The position numbers were made by a program, and so were the translations under genes. Shown here in pieces: positions 26,132 to 35,322 of a stretch of 64,000 bases of DNA (position 1 is the first letter of the stretch; every line of letters starts with the position of its first letter). Source of the DNA: Chitinivibrionales bacterium (GTDB lineage: Bacteria > Fibrobacterota > Chitinivibrionia > Chitinivibrionales > WJKA01); the NCBI GenBank assembly GCA_014728295.1, contig WJLW01000015.1:124001-188000 (forward strand), read 5' to 3'. The notes under the pieces are model-generated. The model made no database searches. It was not told where the DNA came from and saw only the letters and a program-made list of their open reading frames with translations.

Positions 26132-27613
26132 TCAATTGAGTCGTGTTATCTCGACCCGCCTGTTGCGGGCGCGACCGGTCGGGGTAGCATTCGAATCGAT
26201 CGGATTTTCTTCTCCCCGTCCGAAGGCTTTTAACCGTTGGGCCGGAACGCCCTTTTTGACGAGGTAATTATATACCGCAAGAGCCCGGCGATACGACAAT
26301 TTTAAATTCGATTGAGCGTTGCCGATATTGTCGGTATAGCCGCAGATTTCAAGGGAGATACCCGGATGGGCTTGAATGACTTCGGCAATACTGTCCAATC
26401 TGGCTCTGGCTGCTTTTTTCAAGCGCCACTTTCCGGAACGGAAAATATTGTTGAGCACAATATCCTCAAAGCCAGCACCCCCCCCTGCCGACATCTCGCT
26501 CATGGCGCCTGACCGACGATCCTGCTTTTCAGCAGATTGTTTGTCCCGGCGAAATAGCCCGCCGAACACCCTGGCGAAAAAGCCCTTTTTCTTCGTGGCA
26601 CCTTCATGCTCCTGCGCAGGTTGCCCAGCCTGCACAGCATCTTTGCGCTTCTGCTCTTCCTTCTGCAACTCCCGGGCAAGACGTTGGGTCTCCTGCTCCT
26701 TGAGTCGACGCTGTTCCCGCCGGGATTGTTCCTGTTTCAATTGCTGCAAATAGCGATTCTCTTCGGCAACGGCCTTTCTGCGAACCTCGACGGCTTTGAT
26801 GCTGTCGCGGCGAAATTGCTCCCGTTGTGCCTGTTCGGCGATAGCATCGTCAAGTTCGCGGCGTTTTTGCTGAGAGATTCGTGCCTGACTAATGATATTT
26901 TTGCGAAATCTGATAGCCGGCTCGGATCCCTGCGTGCGCAAAATTCTCAGATTGGCATCGACGAGATTCTGCTCTTTGCTGGTGATAGCGTCGATCTTCT
27001 GCTCAAGCTTCTTTTTTATGAGCCGGCGCTGCGATCGCTTCAACTCGTCCTTGATATCATCGAATTTAACTTTTGCAACGTTAGCTTCGGCATAGGCAGC
27101 GCCGATTTTATTTTCAGCCAGATGGGCATCGATTTGCTTGAACAACGCGGCGATCGACGCGGTATCGTCGGCAACTTCAACCATACGCTGCACAGACTTT
27201 TCATATTCAAGAAGGTCATCAAAAGAAATATTCAAATAGGTCTGCTGACGGCTGATATAGCTTAGCAGACTGCGGGCAGAGTCAATCCGGTTTTCTTCAA
27301 TGGCATGGCGAATATCCTGCTGCAATGTTTCGCTTATGCGGGCGGCGCGTACGTTTCGAGCCGCTTCCATCTGTTCCGCAACGCTCCTGTCAAAATTTTC
27401 CATGGTGTTGCGTTTATCCTGGAGCACTGCAAAATCCGGTTGCATGCGCGACAATTCCCGGTTAAACTCCGCGACAAGCTTCCCGACCGAGGGGCCTGCG
27501 CCGGCTGGAGGCTCAATCTGGACGCTATTTGCCTGCGCAACCGCTCCGAGCAGTATGGAAAATATGAGCAGCTTCCTTGCTTTGTGAGATAACAATTTGA
27601 GATAATCAGACAT
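26132..27613 (-). CDS. OmpA-family peptidoglycan-binding protein with long coiled coil
   Basis: A 493-residue exported protein. Residues 1-29 are a signal peptide ending around AVAQANS. Residues about 60-330 are highly charged Arg/Glu/Gln-rich helix, clearly coiled coil (EQSRREQRRLKEQETQRLAR). The C-terminal 110 residues are an OmpA domain, including CGYTDNIGNAQSNLKLSYRR and GRGEENPIDSNATPTGRARN, which binds diaminopimelate in peptidoglycan. It may tether or span the periplasm. A strong -24/-12 promoter lies 90 bases upstream. Confidence 0.88.
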   Translation of the reverse strand: MSDYLKLLSHKARKLLIFSILLGAVAQANSVQIEPPAGAGPSVGKLVAEFNRELSRMQPDFAVLQDKRNTMENFDRSVAEQMEAARNVRAARISETLQQDIRHAIEENRIDSARSLLSYISRQQTYLNISFDDLLEYEKSVQRMVEVADDTASIAALFKQIDAHLAENKIGAAYAEANVAKVKFDDIKDELKRSQRRLIKKKLEQKIDAITSKEQNLVDANLRILRTQGSEPAIRFRKNIISQARISQQKRRELDDAIAEQAQREQFRRDSIKAVEVRRKAVAEENRYLQQLKQEQSRREQRRLKEQETQRLARELQKEEQKRKDAVQAGQPAQEHEGATKKKGFFARVFGGLFRRDKQSAEKQDRRSGAMSEMSAGGGAGFEDIVLNNIFRSGKWRLKKAARARLDSIAEVIQAHPGISLEICGYTDNIGNAQSNLKLSYRRALAVYNYLVKKGVPAQRLKAFGRGEENPIDSNATPTGRARNRRVEITRLN

Positions 27614-27702
27614 TCGTTGTATCTTTCGTATATTCGTTGAAAATGATGATTTCGTTATTAGTTCGAATAGGTGATAGCAGTAATTCTCTTTTTCACCTCA
27701 GT

Positions 27703-27719
27703 TTGCAAATGGAGTGCCA
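27703..27719 (-). promoter_or_regulatory. Sigma-54 promoter of the OmpA-family gene
   Basis: On the minus strand TGGCAC-TCCAT-TTGCAA, GG and GC ten bases apart, a perfect match to the consensus. The expected transcription start near 27692 leaves a leader of about 80 bases. Only 22 bases separate it from the divergent sigma-54 promoter at 27742. Confidence 0.8.
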
Positions 27720-27741
27720 GCTTGCATTCTGTGGCTTCGTT

Positions 27742-27758
27742 TGGCACTTCTCTTGCAT
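27742..27758 (+). promoter_or_regulatory. Sigma-54 promoter of the 59-residue protein gene
   Basis: TGGCAC-TTCTC-TTGCAT with the exact ten-base GG/GC spacing. The predicted start of transcription is near 27770, 37 bases before the ATG at 27807. Confidence 0.8.
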
Positions 27759-27806
27759 AATGGATACTTTTAATACCGCGTACCCGACAACGAGAGGAGC
27801 ATGGTT

Positions 27807-27986
27807 ATGAATGCAGATACCTTACGCGAAATCCGACCCGAAAAAAGCAAGTCGCTTATTGAAAAAGTTGAAGACGGCGACCTGCGGTACAGTGAGCGCC
27901 ACAATCGCTATATAGATCCCAATCATGTCGAACATCATAAAGAAAAGCGCCCGCAGCGTGCACATAATACGCACTTTGAAAGATAG
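27807..27986 (+). CDS. Small charged protein of 59 residues
   Basis: The ribosome site GAGAGGAG at 27792-27799 sits right against the ATG at 27801 but seven bases from the ATG at 27807, which is therefore the start. The product is hydrophilic, rich in Glu, Arg, Lys and His, with a histidine-containing tail (NHVEHHKEKRPQRAHNTHFE). No membrane segment. Unknown family; sigma-54 control ties it to the OmpA and SlyD-like genes. Confidence 0.65.
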   Translation: MNADTLREIRPEKSKSLIEKVEDGDLRYSERHNRYIDPNHVEHHKEKRPQRAHNTHFER

Positions 27987-28026
27987 TCGAGTTCCCTGAA
28001 ACAGTGGCGCGCAGAGCGGAAGATGA

Positions 28027-28075
28027 CTAAAAAAACTGAACGCCGCAAAAGGTCATCGGTAAGCGGCGCTCAGTT
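28027..28075 (-). terminator. Terminator of the second SlyD-like gene
   Basis: AACTGAACGCCGC (28034-28046) pairs with GCGGCGCTCAGTT (28063-28075) with one mismatch in 13. On the minus strand the stem is followed by a run of seven T. It separates the convergent 59-residue and SlyD-like genes. Confidence 0.75.
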
Positions 28076-28097
28076 GATTACCTCTTGCAATAAGTTC

Positions 28098-28532
28098 TCA
28101 GGCAATATCAACCAGTGTTACATCAAATACCAGGTCCCTTCCCGCAAGGGGGTGATTCGCATCGAGCATTACGCCGGAATCGTTGATATCGGCAACGGTT
28201 GCAGTACGCTTTCCGCCGTCTGAAGTGGAAACCTGCACATTGTCGCCGACATTTAACTCAAAGTGGTCCGGTATTTTATCTTTCGGCACAGAGGCAACCA
28301 GCTCCTGTCGGCGAGGACCGAAAGCGGATTCCGGCGGTACTGTTGCCTGCTTACGGTCGCCTTTTTTCATGGTACGAACGACATTTTCCAGGCCGCTGAT
28401 CACCTCACCCTGACCCACGGTGAATTGCAGTGGCTCCGATTCTGGCGTTGAACTGAATTTTGTTCCATCTTCCAGTGTACCTGTGTAATGAACGGTTACT
28501 TTCCGACCATCATTCACATCTGCGGGAGGCAT
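28098..28532 (-). CDS. FKBP-type peptidyl-prolyl isomerase, SlyD-like (second copy)
   Basis: A 144-residue isomerase with the same build as the protein at 23168: VTVHYTGTLEDGTKF and FTVGQGEVISGLENVVRTM form the FKBP core, the insert-in-flap domain lies in the middle, and DANHPLAGRDLVFDVTLVDI ends it. No metal-binding tail. It is closer to classical SlyD than the other copy. It has its own sigma-54 promoter at 28595-28611, so chaperone supply appears tied to the local sigma-54 switch. Confidence 0.9.
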   Translation of the reverse strand: MPPADVNDGRKVTVHYTGTLEDGTKFSSTPESEPLQFTVGQGEVISGLENVVRTMKKGDRKQATVPPESAFGPRRQELVASVPKDKIPDHFELNVGDNVQVSTSDGGKRTATVADINDSGVMLDANHPLAGRDLVFDVTLVDIA

Positions 28533-28594
28533 AGCATACTCCTTCCGAATAAGTTTGAGGAATTACGAGCAGTCTCATGTTTGCTACTATCCAA

Positions 28595-28611
28595 ACGCAA
28601 CGCTTGTGCCA
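28595..28611 (-). promoter_or_regulatory. Sigma-54 promoter of the second SlyD-like gene
   Basis: On the minus strand TGGCAC-AAGCG-TTGCGT, GG-N10-GC. The start of transcription is expected near 28584, about 50 bases before the ATG at 28532. Confidence 0.8.
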
Positions 28612-28634
28612 CCGTGCCGGTTAATAGCAGACTC

Positions 28635-28650
28635 TGGAATGAAGCTTGCT
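28635..28650 (+). promoter_or_regulatory. Weak sigma-54-like promoter
   Basis: TGGAAT-GAAGC-TTGCT keeps the ten-base GG/GC spacing but lacks the GGCA of a good -24 box. It could drive the 30-residue membrane protein at 28900, with a long leader of about 240 bases. Confidence 0.3.
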
Positions 28651-28899
28651 TTCTCTGAGTAATAGTCAGGACGGTACATCATATTTGCCGAAATCGAAAA
28701 TTTCAATTCCCGATTTCGCGAAAAGATAACATCTTTATCGTGGAAGAACATTTACCGTTACCAATTCGGCATGGATCAAAAACCCGGCCAGAAAGGCTAA
28801 AGGCGCAACTCCCGCAGATGTCTCAAAAATCAATGCTGTTTGAAGATGACGGATGCAGCCGCCTGTAAAGGCAAAACAGCTTTATCGAAAGGAAGTACG

Positions 28900-28992
28900 A
28901 TGGCAAATTTAGACGCGCGTATCATCATGATTGCAATCGCTGTCGGCGTTTTTATCGTCGGCGTCATTAAAATCGGCTTTTACAGCAAATAA
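28900..28992 (+). CDS. Tiny single-helix membrane protein (30 residues)
   Basis: MANLDARIIMIAIAVGVFIV is followed by GVIKIGFYSK and a stop. One hydrophobic helix with a short polar N-terminus and a lysine at the end. CGAAAGGAAG lies five bases before the ATG, a strong ribosome site. Too short for similarity-based naming; single-helix peptides often regulate a larger membrane partner. Confidence 0.5.
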   Translation: MANLDARIIMIAIAVGVFIVGVIKIGFYSK

Positions 28993-29306
28993 TCGGCCTT
29001 TTCCTCAGTAGAGGTATATGTCAATTCGCGGTGCGGCAGCATTGTGCGCTTCGCGTATGTTGCGGTGCTTGTTTTGTCTGTCTGCAAGCGCCAGTCTTGT
29101 AACCTGCACTCAATGCCAGGTGCAGGCGGTTGCGGTCGAAGATGAACGTACACGCGTCCGGGCGCGCATTCATTGCACGCAGGCCGACAGAGCAGTCGCT
29201 TGACTGTATCGATTACCGGTATCGACAGAAAGAAACTATCTTTTGAAAAGAGGCCGGCGTCGCGTGCTTTACCTGTACGACAACAACCGCAAAATAAGGA
29301 CTCCAC

Positions 29307-30806
29307 ATGGAAAAAGTATCCGGTTCATCGAAAATCAAAGACCTGCTTACAGCATTTCCCTTTTTGCTTGATTTCCTGCCGACCATTTCCCCCGGCTTTG
29401 TGTTACTCAAAAATCCTTTGGCCCGAAAATCGGCCGGGTCGGTCGCCACCGTTGCTCAGGCTGCACGGATCGGGGGTTTGACAAATGAGGAATTGCTCAT
29501 GCGCATTGCCGAAAAAATCAAGCAGGAAACAGGCGCGACCATCGAGATCGAACCGCGTGGCAATCAGGACGAATCTCAAACAGTTTTCTCCGGCAAAGAG
29601 GCCCGGATCGAAGTTCTTAAGCATCTGATCAAAGATTTGCACAGCGGCGCCGATGTGCTGGAGGTCAAGAAACGCTTCAGCGAATTGATCGCCGACGTCG
29701 GACCGGGAGAGCTTTCCGAGATGGAGCAGCAACTGATCAGCGAGGGCATGCCCTCCGAAGAAGTCAAGCGCCTGTGCGATGTGCATGTGCAGGTGTTCAA
29801 AGAGTCGCTGGAAAAAAAAGCGGTCCCGCACACTCCACAAGGTCATCCCGTAGATATTTACATGGCGGAAAATCGCGCACTGGAGACACTCATCGACAAA
29901 ATACAGCAGAATCTGAGCGCGGCCTTCACCCAGCCGCAAGCCGCCGAACGCACGCTGTGGATCGAAAACATAAAGACCCTCAGCACCAGCCTGCTCAAAA
30001 TTGACACGCACTATACCCGTAAAGAAAACCAGCTTTTCCCGGTGCTCGAAGCTTATGGGATAGCGGGGCCGTCCAAAGTCATGTGGTCGCTGCATGATGA
30101 CATTCGCGACATGGTCAAATCGTGCCGCAAGGTTATCAGCACAAATGACCTCGAGCAGTTTGCCGGGCAGTTCGACACTACTGCGCAGGCGCTGCTCGAT
30201 ATGATTTACAAAGAAGAGCACATACTTTTCCCCATGGCTTTGGAATCGCTTAAGCAGACCGACTGGCAGACGATACGTGCCGGTGAAGACGACGTGGGCT
30301 ATGCCTGGATCGATCCCGGTGATGCCGGCCTTGAAGCACATGACGTCCACTATCCGCCCGAACAATCCCAATCGCCGCGCGGCAAAAGCAGCAAACGGGA
30401 GAAACGCTCCCTGCACCTTGACGAAGGCAACCTGCCGCTCAGCCACATCAATCTCATGCTCAAACATCTGCCTGTTGAAATTTCATTTGTCGACAAGGAA
30501 GATACCGTACGTTACTATTCAGCAACGCCGGAGCGCCTCTTCCCGCGCAGCCCCGGCGTCATCGGACGCGCGGTCCAAAATTGTCATCCGCCCAAAAGCC
30601 TGCACATGGTCGAGCAAATACTCACCGATTTTAAATCCGGCGTTCGCAACCAGGCTGATTTCTGGATCACCTTCAAAGAACGCTTTATCAGCATCCGCTA
30701 TTTTGCCGTCCGCGATGACGCCGGCGACTACCAGGGCTGCCTCGAAGTCACACAGGATATTACCGAATTGAAGCAGTTGGAGGGGGAGAAGAGGTTGCTT
30801 GATTAG
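29307..30806 (+). CDS. DUF1858/DUF438-hemerythrin-PAS protein
   Basis: A 499-residue cytoplasmic protein. Residues about 8-65 look like DUF1858, about 90-165 like DUF438 ([20 protein letters not shown]), about 175-315 a hemerythrin-type bundle with iron-ligand candidates in [20 protein letters not shown] and EEHILFPMA, and about 375-495 a PAS domain ([20 protein letters not shown]). Such proteins occur in anaerobes and are thought to sense oxygen, NO or redox state; no output domain follows. AAGGA precedes the ATG. Confidence 0.88.
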   Translation: MEKVSGSSKIKDLLTAFPFLLDFLPTISPGFVLLKNPLARKSAGSVATVAQAARIGGLTNEELLMRIAEKIKQETGATIEIEPRGNQDESQTVFSGKEARIEVLKHLIKDLHSGADVLEVKKRFSELIADVGPGELSEMEQQLISEGMPSEEVKRLCDVHVQVFKESLEKKAVPHTPQGHPVDIYMAENRALETLIDKIQQNLSAAFTQPQAAERTLWIENIKTLSTSLLKIDTHYTRKENQLFPVLEAYGIAGPSKVMWSLHDDIRDMVKSCRKVISTNDLEQFAGQFDTTAQALLDMIYKEEHILFPMALESLKQTDWQTIRAGEDDVGYAWIDPGDAGLEAHDVHYPPEQSQSPRGKSSKREKRSLHLDEGNLPLSHINLMLKHLPVEISFVDKEDTVRYYSATPERLFPRSPGVIGRAVQNCHPPKSLHMVEQILTDFKSGVRNQADFWITFKERFISIRYFAVRDDAGDYQGCLEVTQDITELKQLEGEKRLLD

Positions 30807-30937
30807 GGCGATGCGACGTTGCCGTACCGACTTACATCGGAGCTGAGCCGGAACACAAAAATATTGTCACAATAATTGCTGCCTACTGCTCATCCGGTAG
30901 CACAATTAAGTCAGATCACCCAGTAAAGGAGCAACAG

Positions 30938-32008
30938 ATGTCTCATTATTCGAAGATTCAAGACATACTTGGCGAAGATGCCCGGGATTTACTCGGATTT
31001 TCATCACCAAAAATCAGTAAGGAAAAATTGCATATCCCCGGGCCAGATTGGATAGACCGGATTTTCAGCGTTTCGGATCGTTCTGTGCGGGTGTTGCGCA
31101 ATCTGCAGGCGCTTTTCTCGCACGGTCGCCTTGGCAAAACCGGCTACCTGTCGATTTTGCCGGTCGATCAGGGTATCGAGCATTCTGCAGGTGCGTCATT
31201 TACACCAAATCCTCACTATTTTGACCCGGAAAACATTGTCAAGCTCGCTCTCGAGGGTGGGTGTAACGGTGTTGCGTCGACTCTCGGCGTGCTGGGGAGT
31301 GTATCTCGCAAATATGCGCACAAAATTCCCATGATCATGAAATTTAATCACAACGAGTTTCTCTCCTACCCCAACAGCTACGACCAAATCCTATTCGGCT
31401 CGATCAAACAGGCTTTTGATATGGGTGCAGTTGCCGTCGGCGCCACTATCTATTTTGGCTCACCCGAAAGCGCCCGACAGATTCAGGATGTCAGCAAAGG
31501 ATTTCAGATAGCACACGAAATGGGTATGGGCACGATCCTGTGGTGCTACCTGCGCAATTCCGCATTCAAGGTCGACGGAGTCGATTATCACACCAGCGCC
31601 GATCTCTCGGGCCAGGCCAATCACCTCGGTGTTACGATCCAGGCTGATATCATCAAGCAGAAGCTGCCCACCTTAAACGGCGGCTATCCAGCATTGAATA
31701 AAAACGGCAGCTTCGGCAAATACCACGATAAAATGTACTCCGAATTGTGCAGCGATCACCCCATAGACCTAACCCGCTATCAGGTTATCAACAACTACCT
31801 GGGACGCGCCGGGCTCATTAACTCAGGCGGACCGTCGGGAGCAAACGACCTGCAGCAGGCAGTCAAGACTGCCGTCATCAACAAACGTGCCGGCGGCATC
31901 GGCCTCATCAGCGGCCGCAAGGCCTTCCAGCGACCCATGCAGGAAGGCGCCGACTTGCTCAATGCGATCCAGGACGTTTACTTGTGTGACGAAATCGAGG
32001 TAGCGTAG
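30938..32008 (+). CDS. fbaB: Class I fructose-bisphosphate aldolase (FbaB/DhnA type)
   Basis: A 356-residue glycolytic enzyme splitting fructose 1,6-bisphosphate into two triose phosphates. [20 protein letters not shown] and [15 protein letters not shown] are characteristic of the archaeal-type class I aldolases (Schiff-base lysine, no metal), and [19 protein letters not shown] with [15 protein letters not shown] forms the phosphate site. AAAGGAG precedes the ATG. It is alone; 131 bases separate it from the DUF438 gene. Confidence 0.92.
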   Translation: MSHYSKIQDILGEDARDLLGFSSPKISKEKLHIPGPDWIDRIFSVSDRSVRVLRNLQALFSHGRLGKTGYLSILPVDQGIEHSAGASFTPNPHYFDPENIVKLALEGGCNGVASTLGVLGSVSRKYAHKIPMIMKFNHNEFLSYPNSYDQILFGSIKQAFDMGAVAVGATIYFGSPESARQIQDVSKGFQIAHEMGMGTILWCYLRNSAFKVDGVDYHTSADLSGQANHLGVTIQADIIKQKLPTLNGGYPALNKNGSFGKYHDKMYSELCSDHPIDLTRYQVINNYLGRAGLINSGGPSGANDLQQAVKTAVINKRAGGIGLISGRKAFQRPMQEGADLLNAIQDVYLCDEIEVA

Positions 32009-32087
32009 TTTCGCACCAAAGTCGGGGGTATGGATAAACAACCGCTTCCAGCGGTTTTGCCGTACCCTCGCCTGCTACCATGTCGGT

Positions 32088-32837
32088 TCATCTAATCCAA
32101 TACCTGGGGCGTCCGTAGTAGTCATAGATTATCTCTTCGTACTCCCGATTAACAAGCTCGTCGGGATTGAACTCGGGGGCGCTCTGTATGGACGCGGAAG
32201 TGAGTGAGCTGTAAATCATACTTTCGCTCCATGTGATGTCGTCCACCCAATCCGTTGCAACCAACACCTTCCTGCCGGGCAGCCAATTGCGGGTGTCAAT
32301 AACGAGGTACCGCAGAGCCCATTGCTCAGTGTCAACTATGAAATCATCCACATGTCCGATCTCCCGGTCGGCCGCATGAATGTGATAGCCGACGACTTCC
32401 CTGGAGCTGCGCAAATTGTTGTCGGGTTCGCTTCTGGCTTTCTCTTCTTCATTCTGCTGCTGCTCGCGTACCACCATCGGTTCGACCGGCATGGGTGCGG
32501 GGCCGATATAGTGCGAGGTGTCCCAGAAATTCACCCAGCCGTAGTAGCTGTGCAGTTCCAGCTCCCTGGCACGTGAGACGGGTTTATCGGTATCGATATC
32601 CGGACTCTTTTCGATCTGTTCCTTGAACAGCTTTGCCGGCAAAACGGCCGGAGTGGGGCTCTCAAAGGACTGCGGGGAAATCAGTACCTGTTTGCGATTC
32701 AGCCAGTTGCCGACATTGATGACCATGTACCGGATTCCCCAGTTCTTGCCGTTGAAATAGAATTGATCCAGATGCCCTATTTGCCCGTCCAGTGCTTCAA
32801 TCGGATAGCCGTGAAGTTCTTTGCTGCTTCTGAGCAT
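32088..32837 (-). CDS. Protein with two PRC-barrel domains
   Basis: A 249-residue protein from ATG 32837, chosen because AAAGGAG lies eight bases upstream; the longer frame to 33023 crosses the promoter. Both halves carry a PRC-barrel pattern: SSKELHGYPIEALDGQIGHL and SSREVVGYHIHAADREIGHV, each followed by a WxxRYMVI/RYLVIDTRNWL stretch. PRC barrels occur in RimM and photosynthetic reaction centre H subunits; stand-alone copies in stress-related genes are common but of unknown role. Its -24/-12 promoter puts it in the local sigma-54 group. Confidence 0.85.
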   Translation of the reverse strand: MLRSSKELHGYPIEALDGQIGHLDQFYFNGKNWGIRYMVINVGNWLNRKQVLISPQSFESPTPAVLPAKLFKEQIEKSPDIDTDKPVSRARELELHSYYGWVNFWDTSHYIGPAPMPVEPMVVREQQQNEEEKARSEPDNNLRSSREVVGYHIHAADREIGHVDDFIVDTEQWALRYLVIDTRNWLPGRKVLVATDWVDDITWSESMIYSSLTSASIQSAPEFNPDELVNREYEEIIYDYYGRPRYWIR

Positions 32838-32892
32838 ACGAATACTCCTTTCGCGGGTTGTGCAGATTAACACGGAATTTCGCACACATAGA

Positions 32893-32909
32893 CCGCAAAG
32901 GTTGTGCCA
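32893..32909 (-). promoter_or_regulatory. Sigma-54 promoter of the PRC-barrel gene
   Basis: On the minus strand TGGCAC-AACCT-TTGCGG, GG-N10-GC. The expected transcription start near 32883 lies 46 bases before the ATG at 32837. Confidence 0.8.
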
Positions 32910-33154
32910 TTGGGCAGTATATCGAGACCGCTCAGCATTGATCGGTTGTGCCGCGGCAGGCATGCAATCCAAAAGGTATTTTTGAAAAATCACTTGCTGC
33001 CAGGTATACCGTTGAGTGTGCATATTGCAAAACTATCCGGATATCGACGTTGCTAATGATACGCAACAAGAGCAATATGTTGCCGCTCTGCCGCGCCGGC
33101 AGCGATAGCACGGTTGCATCGCCGCACAAACAGCATTAAACCGATTTCAATTAA

Positions 33155-35287
33155 ATGAACCATCCTGTTAATCACCCAGTCCTGTTTGCTGCAGCTCTTC
33201 TGCTGCTTATGATGGCATCCGCAAGGGGAAATCCGATACTCTCCGGATTCGGTTCGCCGGGCGCCTATGCAACACAGATCGACAGCGTGCCGGTCAACAG
33301 CAGATTTAACACCTCGGTATACATTCTATCACCGGCGCCCGTTCCCAAAGACACAATGCTGCCTGCAGTGATTTTTGCGCATGGCATCGGCGCCAATCAT
33401 CCTCGCTTTTACCGGGCATTGCTGGATTATATCGTAAGTAAAGGTATCGTTGTGATATATCCTACCTATCCGGCCGGTGTGGCGGGAGTCAGCACAGAAA
33501 CAGCCTACGCGCTGATCAGGGCCGATGTACTCGCAGGCATACGGCATGTTGGCGACCGCATCGACACGACGCGCCTGGGTTTTGTGGGGCACTCCTACGG
33601 CGGCGGCGCGATTCCCTGGCTGGCACATACATGTCTCACCGAAATGAAATGGGGGTCTCATGCATCCTTTCTGTACATCATGGCTCCCTGGTATTCCTAC
33701 CGGATCTCATCGGATGAGCTTCGCGATTTTCCGAAGCATCCGTATCTGATCATGCAGATATTTGAAAGCGATATGATCAATGACCAGCGCATGGCCAAAG
33801 ATATTTATGATAATATTGGCATTCCCGCCGACCGAAAAAATTATATCATCCTGCATGATACGTATTCACCGGCGTGCACGCTGCTTGCCGACCATGGCGT
33901 ACCAGCCGACAGCACTGTCGCCACATGCAATAATCTCGACTTCTACGGATTATTCCGGCTATTTGACGCGCTGCAGTCGTTGTCGCTGAACGGTGAGGCT
34001 TCGGCACATGAGATTGCGATGGGTCGCGGCACAAAGCGGCAAATTTTAATGGGCAAATGCAAAGACGATACACCGGTCCACCCGTTGACGGCAACCAAAA
34101 TCGCACACATCCTGCATCCGCAAACCGAATATCTCAACTTCTGGGATCATCGCAACAATCCACGGGCGGGATATTATTCGCATTACGGCGCATTACGCCC
34201 GTACCGCTATGAACGCCGCAAAACGCTGCGCAACTATTATAATCTTACCGTCAAATTCACCCGAACCTATGAAGGAAGGCGTGCTTTTCGCAAAAAGCAA
34301 CTGGCAGACCCGGGCAACGACACCCTCCCGGTCCCTCAGCCGGCAACCGGTTATGGCGCTCCGGGCATATACAAGGTAACGGAGCGCTATTTTCCGCATC
34401 ATGACATGGGCGACGGCTACATCCACATTTACGCGCCCAAAGCGATTGACACCCCCCTGCCGGTGCTGCTGTTTATGCACGGCTATAGCCGGCCCACGCC
34501 CGATCATTACCGGCGTCTGCTAAATTTTTGCGCAAGTAAAGGATATATGGTCATATTCAGCTCATATCACGAACGCGGATTTCGGTTGACTAACCGGAAA
34601 CACTACGATTTGCTGCTGAAGGGTTTCGAAGAAGCGCTGCTGCTGGAATCACGGCGTATCGATACAACCCGAATCGGCTTTATCGGGCACTCATTCGGGG
34701 CCGGGGCTGCTCCGGCTCTCGCCCGGCATTTTCTCGTCAAACGCAGATGGGGAGCAAACGGAGCATGCATGTTTCTGATGGCGCCCTGGTATGTGCGCTA
34801 TATCACCAATGAGCAGTTCAACCGGTTTCCCCGGCATCTCAATGCGATTGTCCAGGTTTACGAAAACGAAAAAATCAACGACTGGCGCATGGCCGAAGAC
34901 ATTTTCTATTCCCTGCCCAGCCCGCCGTCGCGAAAGGACTTTATCATTCTGCACAACGATGAGTATGGGCAACATCGCCTGAGTGCGTCTCACACTACGG
35001 CATTATCTGAAGGTTCCCGAAATACCAATGCACTTGACTATTACGGCATATTCAAGCCGCTTGACGCGTTATGCGCATTTACCTTTAAAGCCGATTCGGC
35101 CGCACGTCCATACAGCCTCGGCAACGGATCGCATAAACAAATTTACATGGGCGCCTGGCCCGATGGAACTCCAGTCAAGCACATGACCGTCACCGACCAT
35201 CCCGCTTCCTTTCATCCGCAAAAAGCTTTCCTGTTTCGCTGGGGCAGCCTGATCAACAAGCGCAGAAAAATGTACCGTCCCCGATAA
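33155..35287 (+). CDS. Secreted protein with two tandem alpha/beta-hydrolase domains
   Basis: A 710-residue protein with a signal peptide (residues 1-25). It consists of two similar halves of about 340 residues, each with an alpha/beta-hydrolase core: the nucleophile elbow is GHSYGG around S147 in the first half and GHSFGA around S513 in the second, each preceded by RIDTTR-(L/I)-GF and followed by a W-G-x-x-(A/G) segment and APWY. The best comparison is the chlorophyllase/dienelactone/PET-hydrolase-like group of esterases. Each half ends with a GNG...MG...DGTPVK unit. Substrate unknown; a polyester or acyl ester outside the cell is likely. A paralogue lies at 39686-41845. Confidence 0.82.
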   Translation: MNHPVNHPVLFAAALLLLMMASARGNPILSGFGSPGAYATQIDSVPVNSRFNTSVYILSPAPVPKDTMLPAVIFAHGIGANHPRFYRALLDYIVSKGIVVIYPTYPAGVAGVSTETAYALIRADVLAGIRHVGDRIDTTRLGFVGHSYGGGAIPWLAHTCLTEMKWGSHASFLYIMAPWYSYRISSDELRDFPKHPYLIMQIFESDMINDQRMAKDIYDNIGIPADRKNYIILHDTYSPACTLLADHGVPADSTVATCNNLDFYGLFRLFDALQSLSLNGEASAHEIAMGRGTKRQILMGKCKDDTPVHPLTATKIAHILHPQTEYLNFWDHRNNPRAGYYSHYGALRPYRYERRKTLRNYYNLTVKFTRTYEGRRAFRKKQLADPGNDTLPVPQPATGYGAPGIYKVTERYFPHHDMGDGYIHIYAPKAIDTPLPVLLFMHGYSRPTPDHYRRLLNFCASKGYMVIFSSYHERGFRLTNRKHYDLLLKGFEEALLLESRRIDTTRIGFIGHSFGAGAAPALARHFLVKRRWGANGACMFLMAPWYVRYITNEQFNRFPRHLNAIVQVYENEKINDWRMAEDIFYSLPSPPSRKDFIILHNDEYGQHRLSASHTTALSEGSRNTNALDYYGIFKPLDALCAFTFKADSAARPYSLGNGSHKQIYMGAWPDGTPVKHMTVTDHPASFHPQKAFLFRWGSLINKRRKMYRPR

Positions 35288-35298
35288 TAATCTGCATC

Positions 35299-35316
35299 GG
35301 CCCGGGCGCCCGGGCC
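35299..35316. terminator. GC-rich palindrome between convergent genes
   Basis: GGCCCGGGCGCCCGGGCC, a perfect 18-base palindrome, sits just after the hydrolase stop and before the end of the permease gene. It can form a strong hairpin on either strand but has no T-run. Confidence 0.5.
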
Positions 35317-35322
35317 CGCAGT

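Noticed and set aside
29018-29203. 61-codon cysteine-rich frame upstream of the DUF438 gene
   Set aside because: No ribosome site and no conserved features; probably non-coding leader.
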